Shown one piece after another: positions 17,698 through 26,845 of a stretch of 64,000 nt of DNA. The translations under genes were made by a program, and so were the position numbers. Source of the stretch: Sphingomonas anseongensis (lineage in GTDB: Bacteria > Pseudomonadota > Alphaproteobacteria > Sphingomonadales > Sphingomonadaceae); contig NZ_JAMGBC010000001.1 of assembly GCF_023516495.1 (NCBI RefSeq), forward strand, positions 1,178,001 through 1,242,000, read 5' to 3'. How positions within the stretch are numbered: the first letter of the stretch is position 1; every line of letters begins with the position of its first letter. The notes below the pieces were generated by a model. It was not told where the DNA came from. It was given only the letters and a program-made list of their open reading frames with translations, and did no database searches.

Positions 17698-18888
17698 TTA
17701 CTTAGAGATCGAACCGACAACCCCTGCGCCGACGGTCCGGCCGCCTTCGCGGATTGCGAAGCGCAGGCCCTGGTCCATCGCGATCGGGGCGATCAGCTTC
17801 ACGCCGAGGGTGACGTTGTCGCCCGGCATGACCATCTCGGTGCCCTCAGGAAGAACGACCTCGCCGGTCACGTCCGTGGTCCGGAAGTAGAACTGCGGAC
17901 GATAGTTGGCGAAGAACGGCGTGTGACGGCCGCCCTCGTCCTTCGACAGGACGTAGACTTCCGCCTGGAAGTCCGTGTGCGGAGTGATCGAGCCGGGCTT
18001 GGCCAGAACCTGGCCGCGCTCGACTTCTTCACGGCCGACGCCGCGGATCAGAGCGCCGATGTTGTCGCCGGCCTGGCCCTGATCGAGCAGCTTGCGGAAC
18101 ATCTCGACGCCGGTGACGACCGTCTTGGCGGTGTCTTTGATCCCGACGATCTCGACTTCGTCGCCAACCTTGACGATTCCGGTCTCGACGCGGCCCGTGA
18201 CGACGGTTCCGCGGCCCGAGATCGAGAACACGTCCTCGATCGGCATCAGGAACGGCTTGTCGAGCGGACGCTCCGGAGTCGGGATCCACTCGTCGACGGC
18301 GGCCATCAGCTTGAGGATGGCGTCGTGGCCGATCTCGGGGTTCTTGTCCTCGAGCGCGGCGAGAGCCGAACCGGTGACGATCGGAATGTTGTCGCCGTCG
18401 AAGTCGCGCTTGGAAAGCTCCTCGCGGATCTCCAGCTCGACGAGTTCCAGGAGCTCCGGATCGTCGACCTGGTCGACCTTGTTGAGGAAGACCACCATGG
18501 TCGGAACGCCGACCTGCTTGGCGAGCAGGATGTGCTCCTTGGTCTGCGGCATCGGGCCGTCTGCGGCCGACACGACGAGGATCGCGCCGTCCATCTGTGC
18601 GGCGCCGGTGATCATGTTCTTCACATAGTCGGCGTGGCCCGGGCAATCGACGTGGGCGTAGTGGCGCGCAGCCGTTTCATATTCGACGTGAGCGGTCGAA
18701 ATGGTGATTCCGCGCTCGCGCTCCTCGGGGGCTTTGTCGATGTTCGCGTAATCGGTGTACGTGGCGCCGCCCGTCTCGGCCAGCACCTTGGTGATAGCCG
18801 CGGTCAGCGACGTCTTGCCATGGTCGACGTGACCGATGGTCCCGATGTTCACGTGCGGCTTGTTCCGCTCGAATTTAGCCTTCGCCAT
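17698..18888 (-). CDS. tuf: Translation elongation factor Tu
   Basis: A 396-residue EF-Tu, the GTPase that delivers aminoacyl-tRNA to the ribosome. G1 is GHVDHGKT at residues 19-26, G3 DCPGHADY at 81-88, and G4 NKVD at 136-139. Domains 2 and 3 follow ([40 protein letters not shown]). Full normal length. Order rpsL-rpsG-fusA-tuf is standard; this is the only tuf copy in the window. Confidence 0.98.
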   Translation of the reverse strand: MAKAKFERNKPHVNIGTIGHVDHGKTSLTAAITKVLAETGGATYTDYANIDKAPEERERGITISTAHVEYETAARHYAHVDCPGHADYVKNMITGAAQMDGAILVVSAADGPMPQTKEHILLAKQVGVPTMVVFLNKVDQVDDPELLELVELEIREELSKRDFDGDNIPIVTGSALAALEDKNPEIGHDAILKLMAAVDEWIPTPERPLDKPFLMPIEDVFSISGRGTVVTGRVETGIVKVGDEVEIVGIKDTAKTVVTGVEMFRKLLDQGQAGDNIGALIRGVGREEVERGQVLAKPGSITPHTDFQAEVYVLSKDEGGRHTPFFANYRPQFYFRTTDVTGEVVLPEGTEMVMPGDNVTLGVKLIAPIAMDQGLRFAIREGGRTVGAGVVGSISK

Positions 18889-18907
18889 TTTACGCCTCTC
18901 GTTGTTC

Positions 18908-18944
18908 GAAAATTCGGGCGCGCCGCCCGTTCGCGGACGCGCCC
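18908..18944 (-). terminator. Hairpin with short T run between fusA and tuf
   Basis: In the 74-nt gap between fusA and tuf the leftward strand contains GGGCGCG/CGCGCCC arms (18938-18944 and 18916-18922, a perfect 7-bp stem) followed by GAATTTTCG. It resembles a weak intrinsic terminator or a processing hairpin. As tuf must be expressed more strongly than fusA, an mRNA-stabilising or processing role is as plausible as termination. Confidence 0.4.
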
Positions 18945-18962
18945 ATAGCTACAAAATTACCG

Positions 18963-21056
<2,094 letters not shown>

Positions 21057-21122
21057 TTCAGTTCTTCCTTGGCGATGTGGGGAGCCGACAACGGCCGGCT
21101 AGCCACGATATAGGTGCGAAAA

Positions 21123-21593
21123 TTACCAGCGGTAGTGGCTGAAGGCGCGGTTCGCCTCGGCCATGCGGTGCGTGTCTTCCCGCTTCTTCACCGCGTTTCC
21201 GCGATTCTGCGAGGCGTCCATCAGCTCGCCCGAAAGCCGGCCGGCCATCGTCTTTTCAGAACGCGCGCGAGCGGCGGTGATCAGCCAGCGGATGGCGAGA
21301 GCCTGGGCGCGCTCCGGGCGAACCTCGACCGGTACCTGGTAGGTGGCGCCGCCAACCCGGCGGGAGCGGACTTCGATGCCCGGCTTCACGTTGTTGAGCG
21401 CGTCGTGAAAGACCGACAGCGGCTCCTTCTTCAGGCGCGCTTCGACATTGTCGAGAGCACCGTAAACGATGTTCTCGGCGACCGACTTCTTGCCGTCCAG
21501 CATGACGCTGTTCATGAACTTGGAGAGGACCTCGTCCCCGAACTTCGGGTCGGGCAGGATCTCGCGCTTCTCGGGGCGACGACGACGGGACAT
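21123..21593 (-). CDS. rpsG: 30S ribosomal protein S7
   Basis: A 156-residue S7, a primary 16S rRNA binder that organises the 30S head. [40 protein letters not shown] and [20 protein letters not shown] are family signatures, and the C-terminus [14 protein letters not shown] is intact. Spacing is 59 nt from rpsL and 66 nt to fusA. Confidence 0.98.
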   Translation of the reverse strand: MSRRRRPEKREILPDPKFGDEVLSKFMNSVMLDGKKSVAENIVYGALDNVEARLKKEPLSVFHDALNNVKPGIEVRSRRVGGATYQVPVEVRPERAQALAIRWLITAARARSEKTMAGRLSGELMDASQNRGNAVKKREDTHRMAEANRAFSHYRW

Positions 21594-21652
21594 AGTGAGC
21601 TTCCTTTCTCTTCAGCCGTTTCCGGAACCTGTCCGGGGCTTACTGCTCTGGA

Positions 21653-22024
21653 TTACTTGGGACGCTTGGCGCCGTACTTGGACCGCGACTGGCGGCGATC
21701 CTTGACACCTTGGGTGTCGAGCACTCCGCGAAGCACGTGATAGCGAACGCCCGGAAGGTCGCGCACGCGCCCGCCGCGGATCAGCACGACGCTGTGCTCC
21801 TGCAGGTTGTGGCCCTCGCCGGGGATGTAGCTGATCACTTCGCGCTGGTTGGTCAGGCGGACCTTCGCAACCTTGCGAAGAGCCGAGTTCGGCTTCTTCG
21901 GGGTCGTCGTATAGACTCGGGTGCAAACTCCGCGCTTCTGCGGATTCTGCTCCATCGCAGGGACCTTCGACTTGGCCTTCTGCGGTTCGCGACCCTTGCG
22001 GATCAGCTGATTAATCGTCGGCAT
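21653..22024 (-). CDS. rpsL: 30S ribosomal protein S12 with Arg at position 88
   Basis: A 123-residue S12 at the decoding centre. The ATG at 22024 gives [16 protein letters not shown], the normal N-terminus; an in-frame GTG four codons upstream is unlikely to be used. The loop [13 protein letters not shown] keeps Lys43, but the second loop reads [13 protein letters not shown], so residue 88 is Arg (CGC codon, 21761-21763) where E. coli has Lys88. The Lys-to-Arg change at this site is a well-known streptomycin-resistance substitution. It is the first gene of the str operon here; rpoC is not upstream. Confidence 0.97.
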   Translation of the reverse strand: MPTINQLIRKGREPQKAKSKVPAMEQNPQKRGVCTRVYTTTPKKPNSALRKVAKVRLTNQREVISYIPGEGHNLQEHSVVLIRGGRVRDLPGVRYHVLRGVLDTQGVKDRRQSRSKYGAKRPK

Positions 22025-22323
22025 GAAGCCCTTCACCTTGTTATATGCGGGAAAGCCCCGCGGTTACTTTGCCCAACAGAAAAAGCGCGGAGCCTGAGCA
22101 GCCGTTCGGCCGCCTGGCGACGCGCAAGTTGAGCAATGTTCAGCTCTTTGCCCGCTCGCTAACTGGGAAAACAGGTCGTGCGGACGGCCGGCCACATAGC
22201 TGTGGAGCCCGCCAGCGTCAACGCCTGTCGGGTAGGACAGCGCCTATGTGGGGCGAGCGGCGGAACGGACAAGGGCCCGTCTCGTTGCTTTTCCGCCCGC
22301 GACCACGAATGGGGAGCCATGAC
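22025..22323. other. Divergent intergenic region between rpsL and the PEBP lipoprotein gene
   Basis: 299 nt with no convincing gene on either strand. It must hold the promoter for the str operon (leftward). On that strand I can see a TATAAC element about 25 nt before the rpsL ATG and, just before it, a small GCGGG/CCCGC hairpin, but no well-spaced -35 box, so I do not call a promoter. On the rightward strand the only clear site is GGGGAG ahead of the lipoprotein start. Confidence 0.5.
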
Positions 22324-22869
22324 ATGTGGAAACGGCTGACTCCGGTGTTGCTGCTCACCGCGCTTGCGAGTTGCGGGGCCGCAACGGAGGCAAATCAAAT
22401 GAACGAAAGCAGCACCGTCGCCCGGTTCGCCATGAGCAGCCGGGACATGGAAGATGGCCGTCCGATCCCGCAGCCCTTCACCTGTGACGGAGTGGACCAA
22501 TCGCCCCAACTAAGCTGGGACGAACCGCCGGCAGGAACAAAGAGCCTCGCACTCGTCATGGACGACCCCGATGCACCGAGCGGCACATTCAGGCATTGGG
22601 GAGTTTACGACATCCCGCCCGGGACGCGGTCGATCGCGCTCGGCCAGCCGATCGGCAAGCAGGCCGTCAACGGCTTCGGCAAGCCCGGCTACGGGGGCCC
22701 GTGCCCGCCGAAGGGGCACGGACCGCACCATTATCGATTCAAGCTGTACGCGCTGGACATCGACACGCTGTCGCTGCCCGCCATTGCGAAGGTGGAAGAG
22801 GTCGAAGGTGAGGCGCTGAAGCACAAGATCGGGCTCGCCCAGCTCACCGCCACCTACGAGCGGAAATAG
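22324..22869 (+). CDS. YbhB/YbcL-type PEBP (Raf kinase inhibitor-like) lipoprotein
   Basis: A 181-residue protein of the phosphatidylethanolamine-binding fold. The signal peptide MWKRLTPVLLLTALASC ends in a lipobox (ALASC), so it is probably a lipoprotein of the envelope. The domain shows the family blocks FTCDGVDQSPQLSW, LALVMDDPDAPSGTFRHWGV and YGGPCPPKGHGPHHYRFKLY; the DPDAP and GPCPP...HHY segments form the anion pocket. The ATG at 22324 has GGGGAG seven nt upstream. The bacterial role of this family is poorly known. It converges on the winged-helix regulator with a 7-nt gap. Confidence 0.88.
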   Translation: MWKRLTPVLLLTALASCGAATEANQMNESSTVARFAMSSRDMEDGRPIPQPFTCDGVDQSPQLSWDEPPAGTKSLALVMDDPDAPSGTFRHWGVYDIPPGTRSIALGQPIGKQAVNGFGKPGYGGPCPPKGHGPHHYRFKLYALDIDTLSLPAIAKVEEVEGEALKHKIGLAQLTATYERK

Positions 22870-22876
22870 CGGCAGG

Positions 22877-23167
22877 TCACTTTCTCGGGACGAGCCCCGC
22901 TATCCGCTGCAACTCGGCGATATGCGCTTCGAAGGCGCGGCGGCCTGGGCCTGTCCTGATCAGCCAGGTGCGCTGCCGACCGTCGAGCGCTGCTTTGCGC
23001 TGTCGGACGTAATCCGCCTGCATCAGCGCCGAGATATGCTTCGACAGCACCGAATCGCTGACTCCCAGAATCTCGCGGAGCTTGGCGAACTCCATTTCCG
23101 AAACGCCGCCGAGCACCGCCATGATCTGAAGCCGCGCCGGCGGGTGGATGAGGGGATCGAGGCTCAT
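22877..23167 (-). CDS. Winged-helix transcriptional regulator (small MarR/ArsR-like)
   Basis: A 96-residue single-domain regulator. PLIHPPARLQIMAVLGG is the typical entry into this small winged-helix family, MEFAKLREILGVSDSVLSKH is the helix-turn-helix, and RKAALDGRQRTWLIRTGPGR the wing. No ligand-binding cysteines or metal motifs are visible. The start ATG at 23167 overlaps the stop of the upstream membrane-protein gene (ATGA), so the two are co-translated. Three palindromic sites ahead of the pair (23635-23704) are its likely operators; autoregulation is inferred, not shown. Confidence 0.85.
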   Translation of the reverse strand: MSLDPLIHPPARLQIMAVLGGVSEMEFAKLREILGVSDSVLSKHISALMQADYVRQRKAALDGRQRTWLIRTGPGRRAFEAHIAELQRIAGLVPRK

Positions 23168-23619
23168 CGGTCGCTTCTTAGCTCGCGCTGGTACGCGCGG
23201 CGCCACGCTAGGGAATAGAGCGCGCCCACCGGAACCATCAGCAACCCAAGCAGCGCTCCGAGCTCGGGCCGGTGGAGGTCATGTCCGCAATAGACGGCGC
23301 CGAAAACGGCTGCGAGCGCGATGACTAGGAACGCGATCGACACCGGCAAAGTCGGCCCGCGGCGAACGCCGTTGATGAAGAAGCCGTGCCGTCGCCGATC
23401 GGAGCGGGCGATGATTGCGATTGCGATCACCACTGCGGCGCTTCCGAACGTCGGGATCGGGAGCGGATATCCCTGCGCTCCAACCAGCACTCCGAACAAG
23501 AGGCCGATCAGCCAGTGCCGCCACCAGGGCAGGGACGATTCGGCCGCAAGGCGTGAACGGCCCTGCCTGACGCTTTCCAGCGCCTCGGCAGCGCTTCTTT
23601 GGTTCTCCGCTTCGGTCAT
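23164..23619 (-). CDS. Integral membrane protein of unknown function, paired with a regulator
   Basis: A 151-residue protein with an N-terminal cytosolic helix rich in charged residues (MTEAENQRSAAEALESVRQG) and four hydrophobic segments: about 35-50, 56-72, 92-110 and 121-137. No catalytic motif is visible. ATG 23619 lies 15 nt from the nearest of three operator-like palindromes. Its stop overlaps the start of the winged-helix regulator, a common arrangement in which a small repressor controls its own operon. Function unknown; a stress-induced membrane protein would fit. Confidence 0.75.
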   Translation of the reverse strand: MTEAENQRSAAEALESVRQGRSRLAAESSLPWWRHWLIGLLFGVLVGAQGYPLPIPTFGSAAVVIAIAIIARSDRRRHGFFINGVRRGPTLPVSIAFLVIALAAVFGAVYCGHDLHRPELGALLGLLMVPVGALYSLAWRRAYQRELRSDR

Positions 23620-23634
23620 CCAACGACTCCATTA

Positions 23635-23704
23635 CTTTCCAGTTCGGAAAGTGAGTAGTCGTCACTTTCCATATTGGCAAGTGAAATCTTTCCACATTGG
23701 AAAG
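23635..23704. promoter_or_regulatory. Array of three palindromic operators CTTTCC-N5-GGAAAG
   Basis: Three near-identical inverted repeats: 23635-23651 (CTTTCCAGTTCGGAAAG, perfect), 23663-23683 (CACTTTCC-N5-GGCAAGTG, one mismatch) and 23688-23704 (CTTTCCACATTGGAAAG, perfect). Centres are about 30 and 23 bp apart, near whole helical turns. On the leftward strand a TTGCCA (-35, 23675-23680) and TACTCA (-10, 23652-23657) with 17-nt spacing overlap sites 2 and 1. The only gene start nearby is that of the membrane protein at 23619, so the array should control the membrane-protein/regulator operon. Confidence 0.75.
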
Positions 23705-23715
23705 AGAACGTCGAA

Positions 23716-24450
23716 TCACGCTTCGGCGGTGATCCTGTGCGCCGCCAACCGCCCGTAATAGGGCCGCATCCGGTCGGCGAGACGCTGATCGGCTTCGGTC
23801 AGCTCGACAGGATCAGAGTCCGGTTCGCCGAAACCCGTGCTCTTCTCCACCGCATTGTACCAATGCGCCGCCCAGACTCCGTCCGTTTCCCGGCGGCCGG
23901 GAGCCCAGCGGAGCATCGCCGGATCCCAGGCGATGCCCAGCGCGCCGCACAGCTTCGACAACACGCGCTCGGGGTCCGCAAGAACGTCGTTCGCGTCGAT
24001 CACCGGAGGGGGATGTCCTAGCCGATCCGCCTCGCGCTCGAAGAACTCCGCCTGCTTCTCGAGCCCGAAATCCTCGAACCGCGCCGCCTCGCGCTTCTTC
24101 AGATAGGAAGCGATCATCCGCTCGGGCTCGCGGATCAGGAAGGCATGGCGAAAGCCGGCGAAATCCTCATAGCCGACGGGGCCGACCATCATGTGCCACA
24201 TGTGCTTCTGGTACCAGATGGGCGATCCGCCGGTCGGATCGCCGCGGAGTTCATCCATTACCGTCCGCCAGTCGCAATCCATCGAGGCGATGACCTCGTC
24301 GCGCATCGGATGCTGAAGGCCGGTGTCGGTCAGGAAGCAGCCGTAGAAAGGCTCGTCTGTCACGAACGTGTCCGCCCGGCTTTCGAAACTGCGCATCATC
24401 GCGGTGGAGAGGTTCCGAGGCCCCGACCACATCGCGATGCGGATGGTCAC
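23716..24450 (-). CDS. Sulfotransferase-like P-loop protein
   Basis: A 244-residue protein with a PAPS-type P-loop near the N-terminus: IRIAMWSGPRNLSTAMMRSF, where SGPRNLST corresponds to the 5'-phosphosulfate-binding loop. RHAFLIREPERMIASYLKKR matches the 3'-phosphate-binding region (R-P-x-R/ERM-SY). It starts at a GTG (24450) that overlaps the stop of the aminotransferase gene (GTGA), so translation is coupled. The substrate is unknown. A longer open frame upstream to 25602 is only the shadow of the aminotransferase. Confidence 0.8.
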   Translation of the reverse strand: MTIRIAMWSGPRNLSTAMMRSFESRADTFVTDEPFYGCFLTDTGLQHPMRDEVIASMDCDWRTVMDELRGDPTGGSPIWYQKHMWHMMVGPVGYEDFAGFRHAFLIREPERMIASYLKKREAARFEDFGLEKQAEFFEREADRLGHPPPVIDANDVLADPERVLSKLCGALGIAWDPAMLRWAPGRRETDGVWAAHWYNAVEKSTGFGEPDSDPVELTEADQRLADRMRPYYGRLAAHRITAEA

Positions 24451-25367
24451 GGACGAACTTGCTCCGCCACGTCGCGCTCCACGCGCTCCAGGTATAGCCG
24501 CTGCAGCCGTTCGACTATCGGGCCGCGGCCGTCGGTCAACTTGCGTCCGTCGACCTCCCGAACCGGGACGATTCCGGCGAAGGTGCCGGTGACGAACGCT
24601 TCGTCCGCGCCATAGACGTCGGTCAGCGAGAAGTCCTTTTCGATCGCGGGAATGCCGGCCTCGCGGGCGACTTCCAAAGCGAGCCCGCGGGTAATGCCGC
24701 CGAGGCAATATTTGCCGCTCGAGGTCCACACCTCGCCCTTCCGGACAATGAAGAAGTGCGTGGAATTGCAGGTCGCGACGAAGCCATGCGGGTCGAGCAT
24801 CAGGGCTTCGTCTGCCCCGGCCTGCGTCGCCTGAATCGAAGCAAGGATGCAGTTGAGCTTGGAGTGCGAATTGATCTTCTGATCCTGCACTGCCGGATCG
24901 CCGCGACGGACGTGGACGGTGAACAGCTTGAGGCCGCGCTCGTGAATGCCCTCGGGCGGCTGCTTGTATTCGGGGATGATGACGACGGTCGCTCCGCCAA
25001 CCACGACCCGCGGGTCCTGGTAGGGCGTTGACCGCACTCCGCGAGTCACCATCAGCCGGATATGGACTCCCTCGCTCATATCGTTGGCATCGAGCGTGTC
25101 GTAGAGCCGCTTGGCCAACGCTTCGCGCGACAGGCCGATGTCCATCGCGATCGCTTTCGCGCCCTCGAACAGCCGGTCGAGGTGGCGATTGAGGAAGGAG
25201 ATGCGGCCCTTGTGGACCCGAAGCCCCTCCCAGACACCGTCGCCGAGCATGAAGCCGCTGTCGAACACCGAAACCACCGCCTGCTCGCGCGGCTTCAGTT
25301 CGCCGTTGATGTCGATGAAGACCGACGCGTTGCGCGGGTCCGAAACGTCGTGGAGCGATTGCGCCAT
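24447..25367 (-). CDS. Class IV (D-amino-acid / branched-chain-like) PLP aminotransferase
   Basis: A 306-residue fold-type IV transaminase. Blocks: VVSVFDSGFMLGDGVWEGLR (N-terminal domain), GLKLFTVHVRRGDP, DQKINSHSKLNCILASIQA, which contains the candidate PLP lysine (Lys164 by position; Lys170 is the alternative), DEALMLDPHGFVATCNSTHF, and GGITRGLALEVAREAGI with the cofactor-phosphate loop. It is closer to D-amino-acid transaminase-like proteins than to IlvE. It overlaps the following sulfotransferase-like gene by 4 nt, suggesting a two-step pathway, but the substrate cannot be inferred. Confidence 0.85.
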   Translation of the reverse strand: MAQSLHDVSDPRNASVFIDINGELKPREQAVVSVFDSGFMLGDGVWEGLRVHKGRISFLNRHLDRLFEGAKAIAMDIGLSREALAKRLYDTLDANDMSEGVHIRLMVTRGVRSTPYQDPRVVVGGATVVIIPEYKQPPEGIHERGLKLFTVHVRRGDPAVQDQKINSHSKLNCILASIQATQAGADEALMLDPHGFVATCNSTHFFIVRKGEVWTSSGKYCLGGITRGLALEVAREAGIPAIEKDFSLTDVYGADEAFVTGTFAGIVPVREVDGRKLTDGRGPIVERLQRLYLERVERDVAEQVRP

Positions 25368-25402
25368 CGCCTAGTCGTGCAGCGGCGTGAGGCGGTTGGC
25401 AA

Positions 25403-26074
25403 CTAGCTCGTCTTACGCCCGAACACCGGCCGCTCGGGCATGGCCATCCTCGCGGGCGACGGCGACGACGGTTGCCGCGTCTCCGATTCCTTCGATGCGA
25501 GGTAGCGAGCGAGCGCCGCATCGGCGTCGAAGTCCGACCCGGGCTGCTCTTCTGTCGGCAGATCGACTCCCCAGCCGCGCTCTCCGGCACCCGCCATTGC
25601 AACGCCTGCCACGCCGACCGCCTCGATGTGCGCGGCCTGGAGAATCAACGCGATTTCCGCGGCGCCTCCGGCAGGCAGCCGCATTGTCTCAGTGGACACC
25701 CTGAAACGTTGGGCGCCGAAAATGCCGCCTTCGCAGGTAATCTCCAAATATTGATGCTTCCCGACCGGAAACACGCCCGCGTACTTCATTGTGAAAACCA
25801 TCAGCTTGATGCTGTGGACTTCGCGCCAAGGAATTTCTGCGACCCCCCCGAACGTCTTGCGGACCCACAATGTGTCACGATCGAACTTGATCGTCGGGGT
25901 GTGGTTGAAGGCATCATATGCCAGCTTCGCTGCTCCAGCCGCCATCATCAGCCCGAAAATTAGGACAATGACGGAGCCCGAGGACCGCCAGATCTCGTAG
26001 GAAGCGTAGGCAAAGGCAGCCAGGAAAGCGCTTCCCATCGCCGCTTTGTCCGGCCGATAATCATAGACGCGCAT
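25403..26074 (-). CDS. Membrane protein of unknown function with a PH-like domain
   Basis: A 223-residue protein: a short cytosolic N-terminus, two hydrophobic helices (about residues 12-29 and 33-50), then a beta-rich region (TIKFDRDTLWVRKTFGGVAE, IPWREVHSIKLMVFTMKYAG) that resembles bacterial PH-like domains, and a low-complexity C-terminus rich in Ala, Ser and Pro. Function unknown. ATG 26074 has an excellent ribosome-binding site, GGGGGAGG, but that site lies in the arm of a hairpin (26083-26103), so translation may be regulated. Confidence 0.65.
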   Translation of the reverse strand: MRVYDYRPDKAAMGSAFLAAFAYASYEIWRSSGSVIVLIFGLMMAAGAAKLAYDAFNHTPTIKFDRDTLWVRKTFGGVAEIPWREVHSIKLMVFTMKYAGVFPVGKHQYLEITCEGGIFGAQRFRVSTETMRLPAGGAAEIALILQAAHIEAVGVAGVAMAGAGERGWGVDLPTEEQPGSDFDADAALARYLASKESETRQPSSPSPARMAMPERPVFGRKTS

Positions 26075-26080
26075 CGACTG

Positions 26081-26103
26081 CCTCCCCCAGCAATGCGGGG
26101 GGA
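26081..26103 (-). promoter_or_regulatory. Hairpin that masks the ribosome-binding site of the PH-like membrane protein gene
   Basis: On the leftward transcript TCCCCC (26098-26103) can pair with GGGGGA (26083-26088), a 6-bp mostly G-C stem with a 9-nt loop. The second arm contains most of GGGGGAGG, the Shine-Dalgarno sequence six nt before the ATG at 26072-26074. Such masking is typical of thermosensor-like or translationally controlled leaders, but could be coincidental in GC-rich DNA. Confidence 0.4.
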
Positions 26104-26130
26104 AACTACGCGATCAGGAATAGCAAATTC

Positions 26131-26152
26131 TTAAAGAAGCCAGCGGCTTCCC
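26131..26152 (-). terminator. Weak intrinsic terminator after the cupin gene
   Basis: On the leftward strand GAAGCC-GCT-GGCTTC (26136-26150, 6-bp stem, 3-nt loop) is followed by TTTAAGAATTT. It lies 27 nt past the cupin stop and before the next gene of the same orientation. The stem is short and the T tract interrupted, so efficiency is doubtful. Confidence 0.4.
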
Positions 26153-26176
26153 CCGGAAATCACCGCGACCCAGCGC

Positions 26177-26581
26177 TCACTCTGTCGTTTCGCCTTCCCA
26201 CTCCTCGTGGGGATGGCGCCGGTCGGCCTCTTCCTTGGTGGCCTGAACGACCTGATCCTTGTGCTCCGGCGGGCCGTAGATGGTGTAGAGCCTCAAGGGC
26301 CGCGAACCGATGTTGCGGACGTTGTGCCGGGCGCCCGCGGGGACGATCACCGCGAAATCGCCTTCGACCCGATTCTCGCGGCCATCGATGTCGATGGCGC
26401 CCTCGCCTTCCTCGATCCGGAAGAACTGGTCGCGGTCTTCGTGGACCTCCTCGCCGATCTCGTCGCCGGGCTGGAGCGTCATCACCACCAGCTGAAGGTG
26501 ATGGCCCGTATAGAGGACCCGACGAAAATCTTCGTTCTTGAGCGTGACGCTCTCGATGTCGTCGCAATAGCCCTGTTTCAT
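26177..26581 (-). CDS. Cupin-domain protein
   Basis: A 134-residue single-domain cupin. The first conserved motif is EEVHEDRDQFFRIEEGEG (His, Asp/Gln and Glu ligands for a metal), the second GARHNVRNIGSRPLRLYTIY, close to the mannose-6-phosphate isomerase-like cupins found widely in proteobacteria. The C-terminus is acidic and His-rich. Its start overlaps the lipoprotein stop by 4 nt (ATGA), so it is co-translated with that gene. The ligand is unknown. Confidence 0.85.
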   Translation of the reverse strand: MKQGYCDDIESVTLKNEDFRRVLYTGHHLQLVVMTLQPGDEIGEEVHEDRDQFFRIEEGEGAIDIDGRENRVEGDFAVIVPAGARHNVRNIGSRPLRLYTIYGPPEHKDQVVQATKEEADRRHPHEEWEGETTE

Positions 26582-26832
26582 GGCCGCTCCTCCTCGTTGC
26601 TCTTGTTCGTCGGCTCGGTCGAATTTTGCTCAGTCGAGTTGTCCGTGCTGTTGAGGTCGCTGGCGTCGATGGTCGCCTCGTTGCCGGTCGTCTCCGGGCC
26701 AAGCGCCAGGTTGACTGCGGCCGGGTCGAGCGCATTGGCTTCCGGCGACATGACATTGTCCCCGGCCGACGACCCGCATGCACCAAGGGCGAGCGCCATT
26801 CCGGCGATCACGCAAAGCTTCTTCAACGCCAC
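26578..26832 (-). CDS. Small acidic lipoprotein
   Basis: An 84-residue putative lipoprotein. MALKKLCVIAGMALALGACG carries the signal peptide and lipobox LGAC; the mature part is a disordered, Asn/Thr/Glu-rich region without aromatic residues (ending NKSNEEERP). It starts with GTG at 26832, supported by GGAGG six nt upstream. It overlaps the cupin gene by 4 nt. No family recognised. Confidence 0.7.
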   Translation of the reverse strand: MALKKLCVIAGMALALGACGSSAGDNVMSPEANALDPAAVNLALGPETTGNEATIDASDLNSTDNSTEQNSTEPTNKSNEEERP

Positions 26833-26845
26833 GATCCGCCTCCGT

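Noticed and set aside
24451-25602. N-terminal extension of the sulfotransferase-like protein to 628 residues
   Set aside because: The extra part is the aminotransferase gene read in another frame; the true start is GTG 24450.
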